From Paenibacillus sp. FSL K6-3182 (GTDB lineage: Bacteria; Bacillota; Bacilli; Paenibacillales; Paenibacillaceae): DNA of 64,000 bases. The DNA lies in the NCBI RefSeq assembly GCF_037976325.1, contig NZ_CP150265.1:5345001-5409000 (forward strand). Reading direction: 5' to 3'. Positions within the stretch are counted from its first letter, which is position 1. Each line of letters begins with the position of its first letter. Shown piece by piece: positions 37,868 through 46,642 of this stretch. Position numbers and translations under genes: made by a program. A model generated the notes under the pieces. The model made no database searches. It was not told the origin of the DNA and was given only the letters and a program-made list of their open reading frames with translations.

Positions 37868-39000
37868 AGGCGGTAACGTATCAAGGGATTAAAAATGTCG
37901 TAGTCAAAGAGGTGCCGGATCCGAAGATTGAGAAACCGGACGATATGATCGTAAAGATCACCAGTACCGCCATATGCGGTTCCGACCTTCACCTTATTCA
38001 CGGGATGATCCCTAACCTTCAGGAGAACTATGTCATCGGGCATGAACCGATGGGGATCGTAGAAGAGGTAGGCCCAGGCGTGACAAAGGTAAAGAAAGGC
38101 GACCGTGTGATCATCCCATTCAACATCGCATGCGGAGAATGCTTTTTTTGCAAAAATCAGCTGGAAAGCCAATGTGACAATTCAAACGAACACGGGGATA
38201 TGGGCGCATATTTCGGCTACTCCGGAACGACCGGCGGATACCCTGGCGGGCAAGCCGAGTATTTACGAGTCCCGTTCGCAAATTTTACCCACTTCAAGAT
38301 TCCCGAAAACTGCGAACAACCGGACGAAAAGCTAAGCTTGATCGCCGATGCCATGACGACGGCATTCTGGAGCGTAGATAACGCCGGCGTAAAGAATGGT
38401 GATACGGTCATCGTGCTCGGCTGCGGTCCGGTCGGACTACTGGCCCAGAAATTCTGCTGGCTAAAAGGAGCAAAGCGGGTCATAGCCGTCGACTATGTCA
38501 ATAACCGCTTACAGCATGCGAAGCGAACGAACAATGTGGAAATCGTAAACTTCGAACAGGATAAGAATATCGGCAACAATCTAAAGGAAATGACCAAAGG
38601 CGGCGCCGATGTCGTGATTGATGCGGTAGGAATGGACGGCAAGATGAGCGATCTCGAATTTCTAGCAAGCGGTTTGAAGCTGCAAGGCGGCACGATGAGC
38701 GCATTTATCATTGCGTCTCAGGCTGTCCGCAAAGGCGGGACTATTCAAGTCACTGGGGTATACGGCGGACGCTATAACGGATTCCCGCTCGGCGACATCA
38801 TGCAGCGCAACGTGAATATCCGTTCCGGACAAGCTCCGGTCGTTCACTACATGCCGTATATGTACGAGTTGGTTACGTCGGGCAAAGTGGACCCTGGAGA
38901 TATTGTTACGCACGTCATTCCGCTCAGCGAGGCCAAGCGCGGCTATGAAGTGTTCGATACCAAAACGGACGATTGCATCAAAGTCATCTTAAAGCCTTGA
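37864..39000 (+). CDS. adhB: Zinc-dependent alcohol/formaldehyde dehydrogenase
   Basis: 378 residues of the medium-chain dehydrogenase family. Catalytic zinc ligands in ICGSDLHL and GHEPMG; four structural-zinc cysteines in [18 protein letters not shown]-binding [12 protein letters not shown]. Length and tail match AdhB and glutathione-independent formaldehyde dehydrogenase relatives. It is sandwiched between two pairs of coat proteins and translationally coupled to the first pair, so it may be packed into or act on the spore coat. Substrate not known. Confidence 0.9.
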   Translation: MKAVTYQGIKNVVVKEVPDPKIEKPDDMIVKITSTAICGSDLHLIHGMIPNLQENYVIGHEPMGIVEEVGPGVTKVKKGDRVIIPFNIACGECFFCKNQLESQCDNSNEHGDMGAYFGYSGTTGGYPGGQAEYLRVPFANFTHFKIPENCEQPDEKLSLIADAMTTAFWSVDNAGVKNGDTVIVLGCGPVGLLAQKFCWLKGAKRVIAVDYVNNRLQHAKRTNNVEIVNFEQDKNIGNNLKEMTKGGADVVIDAVGMDGKMSDLEFLASGLKLQGGTMSAFIIASQAVRKGGTIQVTGVYGGRYNGFPLGDIMQRNVNIRSGQAPVVHYMPYMYELVTSGKVDPGDIVTHVIPLSEAKRGYEVFDTKTDDCIKVILKP

Positions 39001-39031
39001 ATATGGATAGATACATGGGAGGACAATCCGA

Positions 39032-39232
39032 ATGAATTCCAATTATGCTTTGCATGAGATGCTGGAGGTTCATGAAATAGCTGCGTTCAAGACGGTTTGC
39101 ATGACTAAATCCAAAACCATGCAAGCTCTGGTAACCGACCCGGAGCTCATGCAAATTTTGCAGCAAGATGTGCAATTATCACAGCAGCAGCTTCAGGAGC
39201 TCGGTGGAGTGCTGTCTAAAATGATCCTATAG
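39032..39232 (+). CDS. yraE: Small CotF-related spore coat protein
   Basis: 66 residues: HEMLEVHEIAAFKTVCMTKS and LMQILQQDVQLSQQQLQELG, a close relative of the gene at 37226. GGAGGA site 31 bases after adhB. Confidence 0.8.
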   Translation: MNSNYALHEMLEVHEIAAFKTVCMTKSKTMQALVTDPELMQILQQDVQLSQQQLQELGGVLSKMIL

Positions 39233-39242
39233 GAGATAAAAC

Positions 39243-39539
39243 ATGAACACAATATTAGAACACATGGCAGGGCTTCATACGCTGACCGATGACGTGATAG
39301 CAATGGATTATTTGATGAACGCCAAGAGCGGAGTCAGAAACTACGCCATGGCCGTGACCGAATGTGCCACCCCCGAAATCAAGCAAATTTTGATGAAACA
39401 GCTCGACGAAGCCATAGACTCCCATGAAAAGATAACAATCTACATGATGCAGCGGGGCCTATACCATCCCTACCATATTCCAGAGCAAATTCAGCTCGAT
39501 CTGAAAAACATTCAGACCGCTATGAACATTCCGTCCTGA
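39243..39539 (+). CDS. yraD: CotF-family spore coat protein
   Basis: 98 residues: DVIAMDYLMNAKSGVRNYAM, ECATPEIKQILMKQ and HEKITIYMMQRGLYHPYHIP. Paralogue of the gene at 37481. Last gene of the operon. Site AGGAGAT upstream of ATG 39243. Confidence 0.82.
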   Translation: MNTILEHMAGLHTLTDDVIAMDYLMNAKSGVRNYAMAVTECATPEIKQILMKQLDEAIDSHEKITIYMMQRGLYHPYHIPEQIQLDLKNIQTAMNIPS

Positions 39540-39825
39540 CACCGTATTTCTTCCATAGCCGGAGACTTCAGAGAATAAAATGTTCTCCGTGTCAAAAATC
39601 CAACAATACAATAAGGGCGGATACTGTCTAGGCAGATCACAAAGAAGTGCTCCTGATCGGCATCCTCAAGAAAGTGCCGTAGGATTTGGCTACATATACT
39701 GAGGTAAAGAGGATGGTGGACTCGCGGACCAACTTGAGGTTGAAAATACTAACCCGTTTCGCGGGAACTTTCTTTTCGTAGTGGTTTGCCGAGAAGAACA
39801 CAAGTTGTTGATTTGCTTGTGTCAT
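39538..39825 (-). pseudogene. RadC-like JAB-domain gene relic
   Basis: From ATG 39825 the frame gives KRVSIFNLKLVRESTIL, the usual lead-in of RadC-type JAB proteins; after a shift and small deletion a second frame reads QILRHFLEDADQEHFFVICL then DSIRP. The metal-binding HxH part is lost where the sequence meets the end of the coat operon. Such genes are common on plasmids and islands. Confidence 0.6.
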
Positions 39826-39854
39826 ACGTTGTTCGCTCCTGGTTAGAATTAAAG

Positions 39855-39890
39855 ATCCCCTACTCCATAAGCGGAATAGGGGATTTATTT
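39855..39890 (+). terminator. Hairpin with T-rich tail
   Basis: ATCCCCTACTCC-ATAAGC-GGAATAGGGGAT (one mismatch) then TTATTTT on the plus strand. It lies 300 bp behind the coat operon and could be its distal terminator. No gene between 39891 and 40048. Confidence 0.6.
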
Positions 39891-40048
39891 TGGGATCAGC
39901 TCGGCCAGCCAAGAATCAATTTCAAGGTCTAACAACAGCCTCTTTATAATAGGGCAGTTGCGGAATCAATACAATTTTACAAAAATATAATATTAACTGA
40001 CAAAATAGGCAGCTCCTGATGAGGGATATCTACCTTCGTTTATAATTA

Positions 40049-41146
40049 TTATGAAAAGGTAGGAGCAGGGAATTCATCAATTCTCATACGAAGTAAACTA
40101 TATGGTTTTTCCCGCAGGTCTCTTCCATAATGAAATCTCGCCTGCCGATGTAATTGATTCACAATGACATATAAGTATTGATCGGGGCCAATCGAAAAAG
40201 TATCAGGCCATAAAATTCTCGGGTCATGTGCGATGGTTTCCATTGTACCATTCGGCAATATCTTTCGGATACTGTTGTTTTCATAGTCTCCCGCATAAAC
40301 GGTGCCGTTTGCGCCGGTGATCATTCCATCAGACGCACCTTTTTCCCCCCAATACTGAACATATTGGGATAAATTCATGTCCTGTATCCTTCTATCTCTT
40401 AGGGCTTCTGTTGAGATTGAGAACAGTTGACGGCTGGTTAGCGGAGCATAAAATAAAACCTTTCCATCAGGAGAAATCGCTAAACTATCGGAAGCCAATC
40501 TAAATGGGGAAGTCGAGCCGTCCGGGTTTCGATTCATCAAAATTTCACCTTCTACTTTCGGTAAAAAATAGGGATCAGGTGAAGTTGATATTGCCCCATT
40601 TAACCGTCTAAACGCGTTCCCATTTTCTAAATCTACGACGATAATAGCTCCTGGCCCTCTGGAAGAAGAATCCGTTATATATGCATAGCCTGCTCTTCCA
40701 ACACGAAAATCCAAACGGACATCATTCAGATAAGTTGTTGGCAAGACAACATTTTCTGTAAAGGTATATACTCTTCTTATTGTATTCGTGCTTAAATCAA
40801 CAGCAACTAATTTTGCTCCCCCTTGGATAGGTTCAGAAAAATTTGGTGCCCCTGTATCTAGTACCCAAAGTATTCCTCTCCCATCAGCAAAGATACTTTG
40901 GACACTAACGAAAGACATAATAATATTACCAGTATTAACCGAATTTATTTCTAAACTGGGATAAGGCTGCATTTCACCCTCAACAATTTCCGCCACAGTA
41001 AATTTAACGTCGTCTCCCCATTTCGGAAAGCAAACAAAAATACGGCCGGTTTCGGAAACGCTGACACCTGTAGGCATAGCCCCATAAAAAGCATGCACCA
41101 GTTCAAACTGTCCAAAATATTTTTCCTTAGGTAACATAGGTTGCAT
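40049..41146 (-). CDS. Major-royal-jelly/yellow-like beta-propeller protein
   Basis: 365 residues, no signal peptide. The family pattern is clear: ATGVSVS-like start (GAMPTGVSVSETGRIFVCFP), ILWVLDTGAPN, LNDVRLDFRVGRAGYAYITD, PGAIIVVDLENG, DSLAISPDGKVLFYAPLTS and ASDGMITGANGTVYAGD. The MRJP family is known from insects and from bacteria; the fold is related to SMP-30 lactonases. Substrate unknown. Excellent site (AAGGAGGATATC) at ATG 41146. Alone in its transcription unit. Confidence 0.85.
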   Translation of the reverse strand: MQPMLPKEKYFGQFELVHAFYGAMPTGVSVSETGRIFVCFPKWGDDVKFTVAEIVEGEMQPYPSLEINSVNTGNIIMSFVSVQSIFADGRGILWVLDTGAPNFSEPIQGGAKLVAVDLSTNTIRRVYTFTENVVLPTTYLNDVRLDFRVGRAGYAYITDSSSRGPGAIIVVDLENGNAFRRLNGAISTSPDPYFLPKVEGEILMNRNPDGSTSPFRLASDSLAISPDGKVLFYAPLTSRQLFSISTEALRDRRIQDMNLSQYVQYWGEKGASDGMITGANGTVYAGDYENNSIRKILPNGTMETIAHDPRILWPDTFSIGPDQYLYVIVNQLHRQARFHYGRDLREKPYSLLRMRIDEFPAPTFS

Positions 41147-41176
41147 GATATCCTCCTTATCAAATCCGAACGGATA

Positions 41177-41705
41177 TCAACTATATATGATGAATTTTTT
41201 TTGTAATGCCTGGTTCTTAATAAATTTTTCTATCGTGATGAATGCTGTGGGTTTCAACTTCCCATTATTAATGCTAGGAAGATATTTTTCCTCGCCTTGC
41301 TTGTACCTTGCTGCTTTATTGTTAGGTCTACTACATAATATGGTGGAACAAATAACCAACCATGCCCAGCACGCATATTATCATGAACATCTACAGACCA
41401 AAAATGCTTTCGTTGAATTTTTGATTCTTCTGGAAATTCAATGCTCAATGAACCAAGTACCATATAATTACATATCCTTTCCTCCTCTAAAATGCGAGAA
41501 AGAGTCGATGAAATATCAATACAAGCCCCAAGACGACCGTCCCTAACTAACACTCTTTGTTCAATAGTTCTGCTATTATTGGTAATTTCACTCTGACATT
41601 CTGTAAATAGTTAGGGTCATCATAAAAACCAACCTTGTCGATTTTAATTCTATTTGCGAGGAAGTCCTTCTCAATTGTATTAAAAGCCTCGTTATTTTTA
41701 GTCAT
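41177..41705 (-). pseudogene. Hypothetical protein broken by two frameshifts
   Basis: ATG 41705 after GGAGGT opens MTKNNEAFNTIEKDFLANRI to LLNKE; a shift near 41552 continues RDGRLGACIDISSTLSRILE, SLSIEFPEES, HFWSVDVHDNMRAGHGWLFV and PPYYVVDLTIKQQ; a second shift near 41310 ends YKQGEEKYLPSINNGKL. The Cys...HxxxxxHGW..PP...DLT order resembles transglutaminase-like hypothetical proteins. The three pieces join into about 175 residues, so this is a recent loss or contains sequence errors. Confidence 0.75.
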
Positions 41706-42096
41706 GTAAACCTCCGATTTTTTAGGAACATATTAAATCTCTTTTTCTCTGACCTTACTGAATAGCTCCGTTACTACCCTATGCTTATATCCTTCAGCCA
41801 CCTCAAAATATTTACTAGTTCTAGTCACCTTATAAATTATGCTCATCCTTCTTCCAATTCTATAATGATTGAACGATCTGTTCCTCGTTAGGATTCCTTA
41901 GTTGATGAGAACTACATAGGCCACGCAGACCGGAAATAACCGCCCTCTTCATTCGCTTAGCATGTCAAGGGCGGTGAATGTATTATATGGTTTGTAGGGG
42001 CGGTCGGATAATTATTTCGTTTACACTGGCATCCTCTGGTTCGTTAATGGCGTATGAAATCGCTCTAACGACATTTTACGGGGATATCGACTCTGG
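41706..42096. other. Intergenic stretch with weak hairpin
   Basis: ACCGCCCT (about 41940) and AGGGCGGT (about 41970) can pair over a 20-nt loop. No supported gene. Confidence 0.4.
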
Positions 42097-43407
42097 TTAA
42101 CATAGTTGTTGCACACCTTTGAACCACACAGATTTGATCGACAAGGTATCCGAGATGTTGGTTGTCGGATCACCGGTTACTAGTATAAGGTCAGCGCGCG
42201 CACCTTCGGCAATACGGCCGCGATCGATAAGGCCAAAGCAACGGGCCGGTTTCGCTGTTGCCGACTGAAGCGCTTCTATCGGTGTGAACCCTGCCTTCAC
42301 CAGCAATTGCATTTCATGATGGACGCTGGCTCCATGAGCAAGGCCGCCAAGATTAGGAACGGGAACAGGCGCGACATCCGTCCCTACTAGAATATCAACT
42401 CCGGCATGGTGAAGGTCCATCACATTCTTAAAACTGTTCTCCATATTGCCTTGCGGAAACGTATTGAAGCTTGAGTTCAAAATATTGATCCAATCCGGAC
42501 TTAATTTGGAATGAACACGCGGATCATTCGCCAATTCCGATGCCGGATTTCCAATAATAGATGAATTTAACACCAAGCACGGTGTAACAAAAGCGCCTGA
42601 ATCCGCAATGGATTTGACTAACTCGGGCGTGTACTCGGGTCTGTCGATAAACAAGTGGCCCAAACCGTCGACTCCAAAATCGATGGCTTCTTGCGATGAA
42701 TGAGCAGTCAAGACATGGGCGATGACCAGCTTATCGAACTTGTGGGCTTCTGTCACGGCTGTTTTTAGTATCTCTTCGCTTAATACAGGTAGGCCAGGTA
42801 CACCCATGACCGTTCCTTCTTCAATCATGATCTTAATATAGTCGGCTCCATTCTCGACTTGGGTATTCACATGTTTAATCGCTTCTTCCACCGTCGTTAC
42901 TTGCGGTATTTCTTCGTGATCGTGAGCGTATGCAGCTAACATCGCTTCCCGGTCTTCCTCCGATAACTTCTCTAGTTCCTTTAATACGAATTCCGGTATT
43001 TCATCTCCATCCGGCAGTAATTCATCTGGGTGTCCGCCCGGAGCGGTAATCGCTGTGCCAGCAGAACGGACATCTGCGATGTCATTCACATTTTTCAACT
43101 GAATCTCGCGCCCTCTTTTAGTAAAATCGCCGTTCATTTCGAGTTCTGTTGTCACGCCGAATTTTAAGGCATCTCGTAATCCGCCAATTGAGGTGTGGAC
43201 ATGTGAATCAATCAGACCAGGCATTAGAGTCGCATTTTCTCCATCGATAATCGTTGCATCGGCCGGAAGGTCTCCGCCCACTGAAATAATGGACTCCCCT
43301 TTAATGACAACATGTCTGGGCGCAATCATTTGATCTCCATCAAAAATTCGTATATTTGTAATCGCCGTAACTTGTTCTAATGCAGCATTTTGTGTTAGAT
43401 TTTCCAT
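42097..43407 (-). CDS. Amidohydrolase of the imidazolonepropionase/prolidase-like group
   Basis: 436 residues from ATG 43407 (AGGAGGA seven bases upstream; a longer frame to 43440 starts before the promoter's expected transcript). Metal ligands: HVH in MPGLIDSHVHTS, Lys in DYIKIMIEEGT, His in VIAHVLTAHS and GLGHLFID, Asp in LVGTDVAP. Cytosolic. Divergent from a marR gene with paired operators, so it is probably induced by a small aromatic or amide compound that it degrades. Exact substrate unknown. Confidence 0.88.
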   Translation of the reverse strand: MENLTQNAALEQVTAITNIRIFDGDQMIAPRHVVIKGESIISVGGDLPADATIIDGENATLMPGLIDSHVHTSIGGLRDALKFGVTTELEMNGDFTKRGREIQLKNVNDIADVRSAGTAITAPGGHPDELLPDGDEIPEFVLKELEKLSEEDREAMLAAYAHDHEEIPQVTTVEEAIKHVNTQVENGADYIKIMIEEGTVMGVPGLPVLSEEILKTAVTEAHKFDKLVIAHVLTAHSSQEAIDFGVDGLGHLFIDRPEYTPELVKSIADSGAFVTPCLVLNSSIIGNPASELANDPRVHSKLSPDWINILNSSFNTFPQGNMENSFKNVMDLHHAGVDILVGTDVAPVPVPNLGGLAHGASVHHEMQLLVKAGFTPIEALQSATAKPARCFGLIDRGRIAEGARADLILVTGDPTTNISDTLSIKSVWFKGVQQLC

Positions 43408-43445
43408 TTGAATTCCTCCTAAGTGTTTTCTGTCTAACAATTCGG

Positions 43446-43474
43446 AGTATAACTGTTAGTTATCTAACTGTCAA
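43446..43474 (-). promoter_or_regulatory. Vegetative promoter of the amidohydrolase gene
   Basis: Minus strand: TTGACA (43474-43469), 17-nt spacer, TATACT (43451-43446). Transcription would begin near 43440, about 33 nt before the start codon. Operator O1 fills the spacer. Confidence 0.85.
43455..43468. promoter_or_regulatory. MarR operator O1 in the amidohydrolase promoter spacer
   Basis: GTTAG-TTAT-CTAAC. It shares both 5-bp arms and the 4-bp centre length with O2. Binding between -35 and -10 would block polymerase. Confidence 0.75.
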
Positions 43475-43489
43475 CAAACTAATGTTTGT

Positions 43490-43518
43490 TTGACAAGCCA
43501 ATAGGATCGCTGTATAGT
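43490..43518 (+). promoter_or_regulatory. Vegetative promoter of marR
   Basis: TTGACA (43490-43495), 17-nt spacer, TATAGT (43513-43518); transcript start expected near 43525. Confidence 0.85.
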
Positions 43519-43531
43519 TTAGTTGCTTACA

Positions 43532-43545
43532 GTTAGGTTCCTAAC
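43532..43545. promoter_or_regulatory. MarR operator O2 in the marR leader
   Basis: GTTAG-GTTC-CTAAC, just downstream of the expected transcript start and 20 bp before the start codon: the position for autorepression. Confidence 0.75.
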
Positions 43546-43565
43546 AATCGCAGGGGGGGACGATC

Positions 43566-43994
43566 ATGCAATCCAAAAAGGATACGCCTTATCTGGATTT
43601 GTTTCAGATTATCGGTCTTAAGTTAAAGAAAAGAGCGGACGAGAGTATTAAAGAGCAGGGGTTAAACGCTCAACAAGGAAAATTAATCGATTACATTTAC
43701 CAGAACCAAAATAATCATATTATTCAAAGGGACCTTGCCGATCGCTTTCATCTACGTGGTGCCAGCATTACAAGCATGCTTCAAGGTCTAGAGCAAAAAG
43801 GGTTCATCGAGCGCAAAATTCCGGCTAATAATGAACGACAAAAAAATATATATGTATTGCCAAAAGCGATTGAACTGATTGAAGACTTTCAAGACTCATT
43901 CCAAAAGGTGGAGGAAGAAATCGTTCAAGTCCTTACCGAGGAGGAAAAGCAAATCTTAAAGAAAATGTTGATTAAAATTAATGAACGCTTATAA
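43566..43994 (+). CDS. MarR-family repressor
   Basis: 142 residues, normal MarR length. Winged helix in the middle (HIIQRDLADRFHLRGASITS then MLQGLEQKGFIERKIPANNE), flanked by dimerisation helices. ATG 43566 follows AGGGGGG. Divergently transcribed from the amidohydrolase gene and very likely controlling both through O1 and O2; the inducer is unknown. Confidence 0.9.
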   Translation: MQSKKDTPYLDLFQIIGLKLKKRADESIKEQGLNAQQGKLIDYIYQNQNNHIIQRDLADRFHLRGASITSMLQGLEQKGFIERKIPANNERQKNIYVLPKAIELIEDFQDSFQKVEEEIVQVLTEEEKQILKKMLIKINERL

Positions 43995-44098
43995 TAAAGG
44001 AAAAAACCTACTCGACGCCTACTTTCAAAGAAATGTTATTACAGGAAATCAAAAGAATCATTGTTCCCAAGCGACACGATAGCTCAATTATGACAAAG

Positions 44099-44131
44099 AG
44101 GCAGCCGATCATAACGATCGGCTGCCTTTTC
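44099..44131 (+). terminator. Terminator of marR
   Basis: AGGCAGCCGATC-ATAAC-GATCGGCTGCCT followed by TTT: a 12-bp perfect stem of the same GGCAGCC type found in the dispersed repeats. Confidence 0.85.
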
Positions 44132-44295
44132 TATCAAAAGGAAAACGAACAATACAAAATGGTTTGGGTTAATTGAAAAAATGATTGTGGTTTTCCTCTT
44201 CATGAACAGCTAAGGTTCAATTTTTTTGACCAAAAGCTGTACTTCATGCTCTTGTACAGAAGAATAACTACTTCTGTTTTTTTCACACCTATCCC

Positions 44296-44469
44296 CTATT
44301 CAATAATTATGTCATTTAGCTTCCTTTTCCGCGCACGCTCGCCTTCCATTTGCTCGCTTAATTCTCGTATCTCGGTTCGAAAATAATTCAAGCCCTCAGC
44401 AGATAAAAAGGGAATTAAAGTCACGATTTTTTCATTGCAAAATTGGTTGTAATCGTTAAAATCTCTATG
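44296..44469 (-). pseudogene. C-terminal fragment of an unknown protein
   Basis: About 57 codons open to TAG 44296: DYNQFCNEKIVTLIPFLSAE, GLNYFRTEIRELSEQM, ending KLNDIIIE. No start or ribosome site; family not recognised. The remaining bases from 43995 to 44885 hold only this, the marR terminator and the fragment on the other strand. Confidence 0.4.
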
Positions 44470-44475
44470 GGATTA

Positions 44476-44575
44476 CTTAGAGATCGATGAGATGAAAATG
44501 ATGCTGCGCAAAATAGTTAAAAAGATAATACTTAAAAAGAAGAATGTACAACCGGAAATTATCTGGAATCTTTAG
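44476..44575 (+). pseudogene. Possible serine-recombinase C-terminal fragment
   Basis: YLEIDEMKMMLRKIVKKIIL then KKKNVQPEIIWNL and stop. The LRKIVKKI...I.W.L pattern resembles the very end of large serine recombinases, but the piece is too short to be sure. Confidence 0.25.
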
Positions 44576-44885
44576 TAAAGCTAGTTAATCAACTCGCGTT
44601 TTCTAAAGTAAAAGAAGGACTCCTAAGCAAGAAAGTCAAGAGAAGAGAATAGAATTTTAACCGAAGTTAGAAACTTCAAATATTGTGGCGATTATTGATG
44701 TATAGTTTTTTAACTTTTTCTAGATTGCAATTACTTCTAGGTTACAAAATAAATATGTCTCAATCCCCTAATATATCTATTTAAACATTATATTTACGAA
44801 TCCTTTCAGACTAGTTAGGACATGTTATTCATTATGTTACGGTACATATGTAGCAGCTTTCATTAAAACGAAGGAGTGAAATTAG

Positions 44886-45125
44886 TTGACTAAAAGCTAA
44901 GAACTCAATCGAAATGATGATTTTGACCGAAATAATACCAATCAGGATGGTGCTGACATAGGAAAAGCTGTAGGAACCGCGGGTGGTGGTGCTTTAGGCG
45001 CTGTCGTAGGTTCTGCTTTTGGTCCTGTTGGAACTGTTGTTGGCGGTATCGTAGGCGCAGCGTTGGGCAATAAGACGGGGGAAGCTGCAGAAGATAACAA
45101 AGACGGATCACACCGAAAAGATTAA
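44886..45125 (+). pseudogene. Glycine-zipper protein with stop at codon 5
   Basis: AAGGAG is followed by TTG 44886: codons TTG ACT AAA AGC then TAA. The same frame continues for 74 codons: ELNRNDDFDRNNTNQDGADI, then a glycine zipper (GKAVGTAGGGALGAVVGSAF; GPVGTVVGGIVGAALGNKTG) and a charged tail. No alternative in-frame start exists between the stop and the zipper. So a single nonsense change inactivates, or the gene needs read-through. The zipper would form a tight membrane hairpin. Confidence 0.65.
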
Positions 45126-45267
45126 CTCGTTAGTAGGTATTAGGTGCTATGCAATTTAGATTGTTTTTGATTTAATATTTCTTAGATAGTTACAATAAAT
45201 AATACTTCACTCCCTAATGCTGCATTAAATTGTACCAGCGCTTCAGACAACTTACATGCAAAAGAAT

Positions 45268-45305
45268 AAAATCCTGTATGCTCATATGCAGGGTTTTATT
45301 TTTAT
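45268..45305 (+). terminator. Terminator of the glycine-zipper gene
   Basis: ATCCTGTAT-GCTC-ATATGCAGGGT (imperfect) followed by TTTATTTTT. No gene in 45306-45590. Confidence 0.6.
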
Positions 45306-45591
45306 AATTGATAACTTTTCGTTATCTAATAGTTTTGAAAAACATTTTAACTATGTAAGCATTATATGGATTAACGAAAATGTCAAAATATCAATATCTC
45401 ATCCTTGCCAAGATTATGGATTCTGACCAGGAAGGCGTCTACAAATATAATAATGATCGCATAATAGTGAGTGTAACAATAATGTAAACAGCCACACACT
45501 GGCAATACTGTGGTTGAAAGATCACGCTTCCACCGCGTATGGCGCCTTGCCATTTGAATGAATTGTAACTTGATTTCAATGACAATTAATA

Positions 45592-45912
45592 TTGAGTATA
45601 AATTTAAGTTTTACTACAAAATATATAATTGTATTAAAATCAAAAACAGAGCGAGGTAATCAAATGAAAAGTCTTTTATTAATTGGCTTTATCAGCTGTT
45701 TAATGATGTTCAACTCAATTTCTGTATCAGCGGCAAATAACGTAAATACACCTGAACAGGTGCTTCGTTACGATGTCAATCGCATAACTAATGACACTAA
45801 ACATTTTATTGTTGATCATTGTCATATAACAGGGTTATGTGTACTCTTAAAACCGATTGAACTATTTTCAAAGCAAACTGCTCCTTATTTGTTGAACTAT
45901 CGTACCCGTTAG
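45592..45912 (+). pseudogene. Broken second copy of the WGxxGxxG gene
   Basis: The 70 bp before the start and the signal peptide (SLLLIGFISCLMMFNSISVS) almost repeat 30890-31030, as does LRYDVN.ITNDT. The similarity stops after about 45 codons from ATG 45664; the rest (HFIVDHCHITGLCVLLKPIE) is unrelated and runs into a dispersed palindrome. The Trp-Gly tail is gone. Confidence 0.8.
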
Positions 45913-45932
45913 TTCAAGAAAGGCAGCCTTTG
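45892..45932. repeat. Dispersed CCCGTTAG palindrome, best-preserved copy
   Basis: TTGAACTA (45892-45899), TCGTACCCGT, TAGTTCAA (45910-45917): a perfect 8-bp inverted repeat, followed by AAGGCAGCCTTT, half of the second hairpin. Confidence 0.7.
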
Positions 45933-45935
45933 TAA

Positions 45936-46496
45936 TTAATTAGCACTAAGAAGATTACCGTCCTTATCATAATATTTATATTTAAATACAAGGGAACTAT
46001 CCTTAGGTATATCAATCCATGTAACAGACTTTTGATTTACACTAAACTCTTGTTCAATTAACTGTTTATTTACTACCTCTAATTCCATTTTTGCAATATT
46101 ATTATCCTGATTAGTCACAATCATAAATTTCAAATTGCTGGATTCATCTTTCGATTTGTGAATTAAGAATGTAGTAAATGATTGACCTGCTTGTTTTTCA
46201 ATATTTCTCCATTCATAATTACCTTTTTGGTTTTTAGAAAATTGAATATATGCTGGATTATTATTTGATAAGAAGCCAACTATCCTTGCATCATTAATAT
46301 CTTTAATCTCCAAAATCTCAACTGATTCATCTTCATAACCCTCAATAGACTTAATCACTTCTTGTATGGATTCTTTATCATTTCCATAAAGTACATAAAG
46401 TACATTTGAACTGTTTGAAAAATAAATAACAATCATTGTAATCAAAATGACTGCGATTAAAACATATACTATTTTGTTTTTCTTTGATATATCCAT
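45936..46496 (-). CDS. Membrane-anchored hypothetical protein
   Basis: 186 residues. One N-terminal helix (IVYVLIAVILITMIVIYF) with lysines before it, then a 150-residue mixed alpha/beta extracellular part (ESIQEVIKSIEGYEDESVEI; NPAYIQFSKNQKGNYEWRNI). ATG 46496 with GGAGGG upstream. No family recognised. Confidence 0.65.
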   Translation of the reverse strand: MDISKKNKIVYVLIAVILITMIVIYFSNSSNVLYVLYGNDKESIQEVIKSIEGYEDESVEILEIKDINDARIVGFLSNNNPAYIQFSKNQKGNYEWRNIEKQAGQSFTTFLIHKSKDESSNLKFMIVTNQDNNIAKMELEVVNKQLIEQEFSVNQKSVTWIDIPKDSSLVFKYKYYDKDGNLLSAN

Positions 46497-46547
46497 ATGC
46501 CGAATTCCCTCCTTCTAAGGAAACATTATAATATCTATTTTATTTCG

Positions 46548-46642
46548 CATAACTGCCCGTTAGTTGAATGAAGGCAGCCGTCATTTTGACCAGCTGCCTT
46601 TAGAAGTTGTTATTGAGCTAACGTGTCCCGTTAGCGTAACAA
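46548..46642. repeat. Dispersed palindrome - hairpin - palindrome unit
   Basis: Left half CTGCCCGTTAGTTGAATG, hairpin AAGGCAG...CTGCCTT (46571-46601), right palindrome TTGAGCTAACGTGTCCCG followed by TTAGCGTAACAAC. The last ten bases overlap the end of the DinB gene and supply its final codons. Confidence 0.65.
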
